Positions 54,098-61,945 of a stretch of 64,000 nt of DNA are shown here, piece after piece. The position numbers and the translations under genes are program-made. The stretch's first letter is position 1, and the number at the start of each line of letters is the position of its first letter. This stretch comes from Blastocystis hominis. Taxonomy: Eukaryota > Sar > Bigyra > Opalinata > Blastocystidae. A model generated the notes under the pieces. It was not told the origin of the DNA, did no database searches, and saw only the letters and a list, made by a program, of their open reading frames with translations. The stretch spans positions 1,563,153-1,627,152 of the forward strand of contig NW_013171815.1 in the NCBI RefSeq assembly GCF_000151665.1, read 5' to 3'.

Positions 54098-55282
54098 TCA
54101 CCTCGAATTGTTCTTTATTCCCTCTCTTTCACAATAAATCCACAATAATGTACATATACAATGGCCAGACATACACCACAACATAAATGACATATAAAGA
54201 GCAAAACCTAAAAAACCAATCAACAAAAATAAAGCCTCTCTCTCCTTATTTCCAAATAATAATAGAACGAGAATTACCCCTGGTAATATGTAGCATTCAC
54301 AAGATTTCAATGCATTTTCGAGTCTGTAACCAAGACAAAACTCACAATGACAACACCCACCTGGACACATCTCTATGGAAAATGAAGTATCGAATCTCTT
54401 ACCTGTAGTAACATATTTGAAATCTGAGAGTTGCATATATTTACCACAATATACCACCTCACCATTTTCATATATTCTCATTGTTTCACCATCAAATTCG
54501 TACCATTTACCCATTTCTATTCCATCTTTCCATATACTGATTGATTGAATATCTCCATTCTTGAAAGTATAACAAGTTCCGTTGTTCAATCCTTTATAGT
54601 TCTTTTTACATACACGTAAGATTTTACCAGAATCGTCTATTTCGTTCCAATACTTGCGTTTCTTTTTGTTTCTTTCAATTTGGGGATTTCTTTTACCATT
54701 CTTATAGAAACCATCAAATATCACTTCACCATCTTCAGAATACTCAAGACCTCTTCCACTTCGATAACCATTTTCTAAATATCCATCAAAATATAATTTG
54801 CCAGATTCATAATATAGCTTACATTCTCCAGTTGCTTCTCCTTTTTCATAATAGAACTTTGCACACAGTTGACCACTCGGATCATAAATTTTGGCTTTTC
54901 CATCTAGAATAATATCCTCATCATCTTCCTCATCATTAATCATTGCCATCATAGTAAAACCGAGATGAGGTCTTCCAATCTGACAAGTGGCTATTCCATC
55001 TTCAATATCCATTCTCATAATAGGAAATTCGCTGGAAATGCAATTATTCCAAATATCTGTTTCAATACTACTTGAATTTTGTATAGTGTCCATTCTATTT
55101 TCAATATCCATTCCTGTAATCGGCACAACACTCGAAGTATAATTATTCCGATTATTTGTTCCCAAACTACTTCTTTCTATATTGTCTTCATTATTTTGAG
55201 AATCACTTATATTTACAATGATAACTCCCTGAAATTCACTCATATGAGTAATATGGAATGTGAAATAACTAAATCTGATCAT
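54098..55282 (-). CDS. MORN-like repeat membrane protein (left, intact copy)
   Basis: This 394-residue intronless frame has its start ATG at 55280-55282 (MIRFSYFTFHITHMSEF); the second methionine of MSEFQG is an alternative. An Asn/Ser-rich N-terminus is followed by about eight short repeats of the form 'G....Y...G.....G.Y.NG': YDPSGQLCAKFYYEKG, YESGKLYFDGYLENG, YSEDGEVIFDGFYKNG and FDGETMRIYENGEVVYCGKY. This is the MORN/YwqK-type repeat that forms elongated beta sheets and often sits at membranes. A Cys-rich patch (CPGGCCHCEFC) and three hydrophobic helices end the protein. It is the left arm of an inverted duplication. Function is unknown. Confidence 0.7.
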   Translation of the reverse strand: MIRFSYFTFHITHMSEFQGVIIVNISDSQNNEDNIERSSLGTNNRNNYTSSVVPITGMDIENRMDTIQNSSSIETDIWNNCISSEFPIMRMDIEDGIATCQIGRPHLGFTMMAMINDEEDDEDIILDGKAKIYDPSGQLCAKFYYEKGEATGECKLYYESGKLYFDGYLENGYRSGRGLEYSEDGEVIFDGFYKNGKRNPQIERNKKKRKYWNEIDDSGKILRVCKKNYKGLNNGTCYTFKNGDIQSISIWKDGIEMGKWYEFDGETMRIYENGEVVYCGKYMQLSDFKYVTTGKRFDTSFSIEMCPGGCCHCEFCLGYRLENALKSCECYILPGVILVLLLFGNKEREALFLLIGFLGFALYMSFMLWCMSGHCICTLLWIYCEREGIKNNSR

Positions 55283-55365
55283 GAACAGAAAACGAATCTA
55301 TTGTAATCCATAATTCCACATTATAAACGATTTATGAATCGAATATTAAAATCGAAATGAATTGA
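54512..55365 (-). repeat. Left arm of large inverted repeat
   Basis: About 850 bp is nearly identical, in inverse orientation, to 55690-56541. It covers the promoter and the first two thirds of the MORN-like coding region. Only scattered base changes are seen, for example GVIIVN versus GVIVVN and GLNNGT versus GLNYGT in translation. Confidence 0.9.
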
Positions 55366-55689
55366 TGTACGTACCCCGTTTAATACATTTGTCGTCAGCA
55401 CGAAAATGTTGAGATTAAGATCAGTAGGATATTTGATACTACTTCGATTGTATTTCATTATTAGGATTAATGAAAACACAAGTGAACATAAGTAGTATCC
55501 TTTATGGTGTGAAATCAATTACTTATAAGCATACTTCATATAGAATAGAATGAAAACTCCTAATGTATTTTAAATAATGTATTATATATAAAATACCATT
55601 AAAAACAAAAGAATAGAGAAATGCAACTAATCTTCAATGTGAGACGATTTCACAAGAAATTGAAGCACGTATTATACCATCCACTCTGT
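55366..55689. other. Spacer of the inverted repeat
   Basis: About 320 bp of AT-rich single-copy sequence lies between the arms. No gene, terminal repeat or target-site duplication is recognised. Confidence 0.5.
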
Positions 55690-56541
55690 AAATTCATTTC
55701 GATTTTATTATTCGATTCATAAATCGCCTAGAATGTGGAATTATGGATTACAATAGATTCGTTTTCTGTTCATGATCAGATTTAGTTATTTCACATTCCA
55801 TATTACTCATATGAGTGAATTTCAGGGAGTTATTGTTGTAAATATAAGTGATTCTCAAAATAATGAAGACAATGGAGAAAGAAGTAGTTTGGGAACAAAT
55901 AATCGGAATAATTATACTTCGAGTGTTGTGCCGATTACAGGAATGGATATTGAAAATAGAATGGACACTATACAAAATTCAAGTAGTATTGAAACAGATA
56001 TTTGGAATAATTGCATTTCCAGCGAATTTCCTATTATGAGAATGGATATTGAAGATGGAATAGCCACTTGTCAGATTGGAAGACCTCATCTCGGTTTTAC
56101 TATGATGGCAATGATTAATGATGAGGAAGATGATGAGGATATTATTCTAGATGGAAAAGCCAAAATTTATGATCCGAGTGGTCAACTGTGTGCAAAGTTC
56201 TATTATGAAAAAGGAGAAGCAACTGGAGAATGTAAGCTATATTATGAATCTGGCAAATTATATTTTGATGGATATTTAGAAAATGGTTATCGAAGTGGAA
56301 GAGGTCTTGAGTATTCTGAAGATGGTGAAGTGATATTTGATGGTTTCTATAAGAATGGTAAAAGAAATCCCCAAATTGAAAGAAACAAAAAGAAACGTAA
56401 GTATTGGAACGAAATAGACGATTCTGGTAAAATCTTACGTGTATGTAAAAAGAACTATAAAGGATTGAACTATGGAACTTGTTATACTTTCAAGAATGGA
56501 GATATTCAATCAATCAGTATATGGAAAGATGGAATAGAAAT
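55690..56541 (+). repeat. Right arm of large inverted repeat
   Basis: This mirrors the left arm. Similarity starts in the upstream region (ATTCGATTCATAAATCG and flanks) and ends abruptly after the codons for WKDGIE. Confidence 0.9.
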
Positions 56542-56749
56542 CGAAGTTTTATAAAAGTTTGAGGGAAAGAAGATGATCGCATTTCGAAATGGTGAGATAG
56601 TCTTTGTAGGGAAATATGTAAGGGTATCGGATTTTGAATATATAGCTACAAGTGAGGGGTTCTATATTCTATTTTTGTATAAAGATGAGGAAAGGAGGTC
56701 ACAATGTGAAGGCTATTATTATTTTACTTACGTTCCAAAGCAGAGGTAG
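55772..56749 (+). pseudogene. MORN-like gene, right copy, interrupted by an in-frame TAA
   Basis: From ATG 55772 this copy matches the left gene almost perfectly to WKDGIE. It then reads IEVL and TAA (56552-56554), at a position where the left copy has tyrosine. Beyond the stop, in the same frame, FEGKKMIAFRNGEIVFVGKY is clearly related to the left copy's FDGETMRIYENGEVVYCGKY, but strongly diverged. It continues to a TAG at 56747-56749 and lacks the left copy's cysteine-rich and transmembrane end. A truncated 260-residue protein could still be made. Confidence 0.75.
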
Positions 56750-57521
56750 CACTCCTATCTTGTGCGTAATGTATCTTTACACTTGGAATTATGATTTTGT
56801 ATTTTATCAATGAAAAAGACAGAGTATAACCCAATTAAAAATAGTGTATGTTGTATTATTGTATTCAGGGGTATTATTTTGTTTTATTCTCTGGTGCACG
56901 AGGATTTGCTGCTTTTCTACATATTTTATGTTTGGTTGTCCAAGTTATGATGAATTCCTTTTTGGACTAGTGAGGGTTACTCTTGATTGGCATTAGCACT
57001 GTGAGATTGATCGAACAAACGATGGTATTGCCGTTGTTCAGTGTGTGACAATGGGAATGCTCAAGTTGATACATTTCGTTTGTCATTTTCAAGTTTATGG
57101 TTTTTCATATTTTGCTAAATTGAATCATTCACAAATCAAGTTCATAGTGAAATCCTGGAGCTTTTCTTTCATTTCATTTTAATGAACAATCTTTTTTGTC
57201 ATTTTTGTGTTTATTATCTTATTGATACAATCTTGATCACACTCTAGCGTGCAAAGCATATTAGAGTTTTGAACAAAAGGAATCAAAGATTTCGTATTTT
57301 CCTATGCACTCCAAATGCCAATTATGGTGTCACTCTCTCATTACAAGCGTGAAAGTATCTGTATACATCGATATCAATACCTAAAAATTCCTGACATTGA
57401 CCTTTTCAATTGTCATACACCCAGTTCAAAAATGGAGTTCTATATGTTGATCCGAAGCTTTTAGGAAAGTAATACTAAAGCTGTTTTCCATAAACAAACA
57501 CTCTCAACATAGTAATTAGAA
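56750..57521. other. AT-rich intergenic region
   Basis: No gene is recognised. The left part may be decayed sequence of the MORN-like gene's 3' end (Tyr/Phe/Leu-rich frames). AACAAACA at 57493-57500 belongs to the H2B gene. Confidence 0.5.
57493..57500 (-). terminator. TGTTTGTT poly(A)-site element of H2B
   Basis: An exact minus-strand octamer lies about 22 nt after the H2B stop. No animal-type histone stem-loop was seen, so histone mRNA is probably polyadenylated. Confidence 0.7.
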
Positions 57522-57884
57522 TTACTCGACACCTCCAATGGTAGAATACTTGGAAATAGACTTGCTTCCCTCAGACATAGCGTGCTTCGCCAGTTCTCCA
57601 GGAAGTAACAAACGGACAGCAGTCTGGATCTCAGCTCCAGTCAGTGTAGCTTTATTGTTGTAACGAGCCAGATTGATCGCCTCATCCGAAAGACGCTCGA
57701 AGATATCGTTCACGAAAGAGTTCATAATCGCCATAGCACGCTTGCTAATACCCACATCAGGGTGCACCTGCTTCAGCACACGGTAGATGTACGACGAATA
57801 CGTCTCCAATCTTCTGCGCTTACGATGGGAAAAATCTCCCTTCGCTTTCGCTCCCTTCGCACTCTTGCTCGGTGTTTTTGCCAT
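57522..57884 (-). CDS. Histone H2B
   Basis: This single exon of 120 residues has its start ATG at 57882-57884 ([20 protein letters not shown]). A basic tail is followed by the histone fold [20 protein letters not shown] with [38 protein letters not shown] and [20 protein letters not shown]. The C-terminus is YSTIGGVE rather than the usual YTSSK. The helix ending LAKHAMSEG retains the lysine region normally ubiquitinated (AVSEGTKAVTKY in others). It is divergent from H2A. Confidence 0.97.
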   Translation of the reverse strand: MAKTPSKSAKGAKAKGDFSHRKRRRLETYSSYIYRVLKQVHPDVGISKRAMAIMNSFVNDIFERLSDEAINLARYNNKATLTGAEIQTAVRLLLPGELAKHAMSEGSKSISKYSTIGGVE

Positions 57885-58224
57885 ATCTACTTATTATATT
57901 TAAATTGACACTCCCACTCTCTCTTCAAAGAAATAGTGCTGTCAAATAACCGCCAAAAATCGATGGGCGTTTCTATTATCCAACTCGTTCGCACTGTTTA
58001 TTGGACGATCCTATCCATTCAACCAATCACTCCAGCGCACTGAATCCCAATCTGGTTCAGCCAATAAAACAAAAATCGCCCGCCAAAAACAAAATCCGAC
58101 TATTCTTGTTTCTCGAAATTCATTGGGTCATCAAAATCTTGTTTTTGATCATTGCTTATTGTTGCTGATTTTGCCTGAACTATCACTTATTGTTTCAGTT
58201 CGGATATTCGCTGATTTTGAAAAC
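57885..58224. promoter_or_regulatory. Bidirectional histone H2B/H2A promoter with CCAAT and E2F-like boxes
   Basis: In 340 bp there are three CCAAT boxes on the plus strand (58023-58027, 58047-58051, 58061-58065) and two on the minus strand (ATTGG at 58000-58004 and 58122-58126). Two CCGCCAAAAA elements (57950-57959 and 58080-58089; the second preceded by C gives TTTTGGCGGG on the other strand) match the E2F consensus. The symmetrical arrangement suits co-regulation of both histones at S phase. Confidence 0.7.
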
Positions 58225-58668
58225 ATGTCTGGCAAAGGAAAAGGCAAGGGAGGTCGTGGAAATGTGGAAGGAAAGACGATGAGTCGTTCTGCTCGTGCTG
58301 GAATTACGTTCCCTGTGGGTCGTATGGCTCGTTACATGAGAGACATGAGAGTGGCTGATCGTATTGGCGCTGGAGCTCCCGTGTACTTGGCTGCTGTGAT
58401 TGAGTACTTGACTGCTGAAATTCTGGAGTTGGCTGGAAACGCTGCTCAGGACAGCAAGAAGAACCGTGTGGTTCCCCGCCACATTCAGTTGGCTGTGCGC
58501 AACGATGAGGAGTTGAACGCGCTGTTCGGCAACGTGACGATTGCTTCTGGAGGTGTGATTCCGTTCGTGCACTCGGAGCTGCTTCCCGATAAGAAGGAAG
58601 GAGAGGAGGACGACAGCGAGGATGAGAAGGAGGATAAGGAGGACGCTGAGCCATCCCAGGCTTATTAA
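58225..58668 (+). CDS. Histone H2A with C-terminal SQAY
   Basis: This single exon has its start ATG at 58225 ([20 protein letters not shown]). The fold reads [60 protein letters not shown] and [21 protein letters not shown] long acidic tail ([19 protein letters not shown]) ends SQAY, TAA 58666-58668. The last four residues resemble the H2A.X motif SQ(E/D)phi but with Ala in place of the acidic residue. The tail is more acidic than in canonical H2A. Confidence 0.96.
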   Translation: MSGKGKGKGGRGNVEGKTMSRSARAGITFPVGRMARYMRDMRVADRIGAGAPVYLAAVIEYLTAEILELAGNAAQDSKKNRVVPRHIQLAVRNDEELNALFGNVTIASGGVIPFVHSELLPDKKEGEEDDSEDEKEDKEDAEPSQAY

Positions 58669-58674
58669 AATTCA

Positions 58675-58705
58675 TATTGGAATTGGAATTGGAATTGGAA
58701 TTATA
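58675..58705. repeat. ATTGGA hexamer repeat after H2A
   Basis: Four to five tandem ATTGGA/GGAATT units lie directly after the H2A stop, before TGTTTGTT at 58758-58765. Confidence 0.85.
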
Positions 58706-58785
58706 ATTCTCTCTATATATAAAACTGTAAATTAGATTGATACATTTTTGCTTTCCTTGTTTGTTTCACCACTTTTTTCTCTCGC

Positions 58786-59494
58786 ATGTTGTCTGATTAT
58801 CCTGAACTGAAGCCTCTCTATTATGCGTTTCTACCTTCTCGCATGGCGATAACGGTATTGAAGTCCATTCCTATTGGTTTCGCTTTCCAAGTTTTGGATG
58901 ATAAGGAGGATTTCGATATCTCGAAAAAGTACCCGTTTTCCTAAAATTTTGAAAGATAGAGAGACACAAAAGTCCATTTTGGAATACAGCAAGTATTTCA
59001 TCATCCGAGACATTTCAATCAGCACAACAGAACGAGTGATTGAGCATTTGGTAGTGAACTCTACAGATGCCCATTTTAGCAAGAAGATGTTTAAGAGCGT
59101 GCGGCAAAGTTCTCTCAACAAGGACAAGCGAATGAGCCGTCCGGAGGCGTCCTCCGCGATGTTCTGGACGTCTTTGCGTTGTAGCTTTGCTTATCACATC
59201 TCCATGTTTGTATTCAATGAAATGGTGCTGATCGTGTCGTGGGTCTACCAGCACTACAGAAGAAATCAACCCAAGAGACTGGAAGATCAGCCAACGCGTC
59301 GTTTGGCTCGGAAGCGTGGAGATGGTGAGATTACCGTTTGCTCCTTTACGAAACGGACAATGAGGAATTTGCTGGTGTGTGTCGCTGCGATCGTGGCTGA
59401 GGCAGTGGGCGCAAGCATCGGTACTTATTTCTACCCTGGTTACGGAACGCTTATTTGCGATCGTTTATTTGCGAATGCCCCCTACATCCTTTAG
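58786..59494 (+). CDS. Membrane protein of unknown function
   Basis: The start ATG 58786 gives MLSDYPELKPLYYAFLPSRM. Removing one 31-nt intron near 58928-58958 joins DFDISKK to ETQKSILEYSKYFIIRDISI. The protein has a basic middle (SSLNKDKRMSRPEASSAM; RRNQPKRLEDQPTRRLARKR) and two to three hydrophobic stretches (MFVFNEMVLIVSWVY, NLLVCVAAIVAEAVGASIG). It ends YGTLICDRLFANAPYIL, TAG 59492-59494. TGTTTGTT starts 5 nt after the stop (59499-59506). A repeated small-residue motif (GASIGTYFYPGYGT) in the last helix suggests a helix-packing membrane protein. I do not recognise the family. Confidence 0.65.
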
Positions 59495-59638
59495 GAATTG
59501 TTTGTTGGATCAAACTGCAGCAATTTGCATTGTCGGAAATACTACAAAAGAAAGGTAGAGAAATCCCCCAGGGTCGTTTTTTCTACCCAAAATTGTTCAG
59601 ATCATGTTCATTTCATTTAGTGATTATTTCGATTTGAA

Positions 59639-60787
59639 ATGCCTGAACATATTCTTTTAACCGGTAGGGGCGTGCTGGGATTTGCTTGATCGTTAGGAGG
59701 AACTGGATACATTGCTACTCATACTGCTATCGAATTGTTAAAGGAGGGTTACAAGCTCACTTTATTGGATAATTTCTGTAATTCTAGGTAGGCTTTGAGT
59801 AGGTTTCCTGAGTGTTAGCCCGAAGGCATACGAGGCCACCAAGAAACTCGCTGGAGTTGACGAGGATCGTCTGTACTTGATGGAGGTACGCTTGTCGAAT
59901 CGGATTTGAGCGTGTAGGCCGATCTGAACGATAAGGCGTCTATCGAGGCGGTGTTTGAGAAGCGTGGTCCGTTCGACGCTGTGATCCATTTCGGTACCCT
60001 GAAGTCTGTGGGTAGGTCGTGGAAGATACCTCTCCGCTACTATCAGAACAATCTGACGGGCACTTTCAATCTTTTAGAAACGATGAACAAGTTCAACTGC
60101 AAGAAGATCATCTTCTCGTCGTCTGCGACGGTGTACGGTGCTGACCCTGTTCCGATCACGGAGGAATCGCCCGTGGGCGTGGGCATCTTGAACCCCTACG
60201 GCCGCACGAACTACATGATAGAGCAGGTTCTGATGGACCTGGCGACGGCGGACAAGGAGTGGAAGGTGATCCTGCTGCGGTATTACAACACGGTGGGCGC
60301 GCATGAGAGCGGCGAGATCGGCGAGAACCCCAGCAACATCCCCAACTATCTCGTGCCCTACATCCAGCAGGTGGTCATCGGACGTCGACCCTATGTGAGT
60401 GTGTTCGGAAACGACTATGACACGCCCGACGGAACGGGAGTGCGCGATTACATCCACATCTATGATCTCGCGCAGGGACACTTGAAGGCCATTCAGTACA
60501 TTTTCGGAACGATGAAGAGCGGAACGGAAGTGTTTAATCTGGGAGCGGGCCGAGGCTACTCGGTGCTGGAGATGCTGCATGCGATGGAAGAAGCCTGCGG
60601 CAAGACCATTCCCTACAAGATCGTGCCGCGCAGAGAAGGAGATGTCACGGAGTTTTATCTGGATGTGTCCAAGGCGAAGCGTGTTCTGGGATGGGAGGCG
60701 GTGAAGACCTTGAAGGATATGTGCAGAGACGTGATGAACTGGCAGACAAAGCATCCTTACGGATTCGATGATGCTCCCAGTCAGTAA
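59639..60787 (+). CDS. UDP-glucose 4-epimerase-like SDR with altered catalytic motif
   Basis: GALE interconverts UDP-glucose and UDP-galactose. The start ATG 59639 gives MPEHILLTG. After an intron near 59664-59696 the NAD-binding GGTGYIATH is completed. Two more introns (31-32 nt) follow. FSSSATVYG has the catalytic serine region, and LRYYNTVGAHESGEIGE, VFGNDYDTPDGTGVRDYIHI and FNLGAGRGYSVLEML are conserved. The YxxxK motif reads YGRTN (Tyr155, Asn159), so the catalytic lysine is replaced by asparagine (codon 60209-60211). The usual HFAGLKAVGES reads HFGTLKSVGRS. The fold and NAD site look intact, but activity may be altered. The stop is TAA 60785-60787. Confidence 0.88.
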
Positions 60788-60875
60788 GCTGATGAGTGGA
60801 ATACAGTGCAATGGAATGCGGTGCAATGATTTGGTTTGCTTTGCTTGCTTATTCATTTATTTATTTATTTGCGTT

Positions 60876-60890
60876 TGTTGTGAACAAACA
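60876..60890. terminator. Back-to-back poly(A) elements of GALE-like and E2 genes
   Basis: The plus strand reads CGTTTGTTG and the minus strand TGTTTGTT (AACAAACA at 60883-60890) within about 17 bp. The minus-strand octamer lies 5 nt past the stop of the E2 gene. Confidence 0.65.
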
Positions 60891-60895
60891 GGACA

Positions 60896-61369
<474 letters not shown>

Positions 61370-61945
61370 CTAGCAGTCAGGTTATTCTGCTATCTTTTGG
61401 AGTAAAATTAGACACGATCAAATGCCAAATCAGCACACACCTACTTTGTTATATTTATTATTGTGATAAAATCCTAGGTGATTGGGATAGGTATACGGAC
61501 CGCAATTTGCCTGAAATAACCGTTATTATACGTTTGATATCTAGAATATTCTATCATCATCCTCAATACAGTTATCTTCGAATTGTCTGCTGTTTTTGAA
61601 GCTTTATAGACGTAACGACCATGTAACCTATGCAATTCTCCTTGTACTGCTTACCAAACACTGTCTACTTGCAATAGTAGTTTGGGTACGTGAAATACTT
61701 ACGTGCTACGATACTTTGATAGTTAAGTTCTTTCAATTTGCTCGTATTTCTCTAAGGATTTTTCTAGTTAGCACATATAGCTGTATACAAAGTGTTGAAT
61801 CTCAAACCCCGACGTTTTGTGAATGTGTCACATCGTTTTTTTCCTTTTCCAAAAATTGAACCTATTTTCCGAGTGTGTTTGTTTCTTGAGGTAGAATCCA
61901 GCTTCCTTGAAAGTAATAATCGTTCTTTTGTGATCATTGCATAGT
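61370..61945. other. Region with possible unrecognised short gene
   Basis: TGTTTGTT at 61876-61883 on the plus strand has no assigned gene upstream. An open frame ends in TGA at 61857-61859, reading ESQTPTFCECVTSFFSFSKN, at the right distance. Possible small introns (GTACGT...ATAG near 61685-61722) are visible, but no convincing start or family was found. The remainder should hold the promoters of the E2 and coiled-coil genes. Confidence 0.35.

Noticed and set aside
53205-56749. Transposon or integrated element
   Set aside because: No terminal repeats, target-site duplication, transposase or reverse transcriptase were seen; the inverted repeat is a gene duplication.
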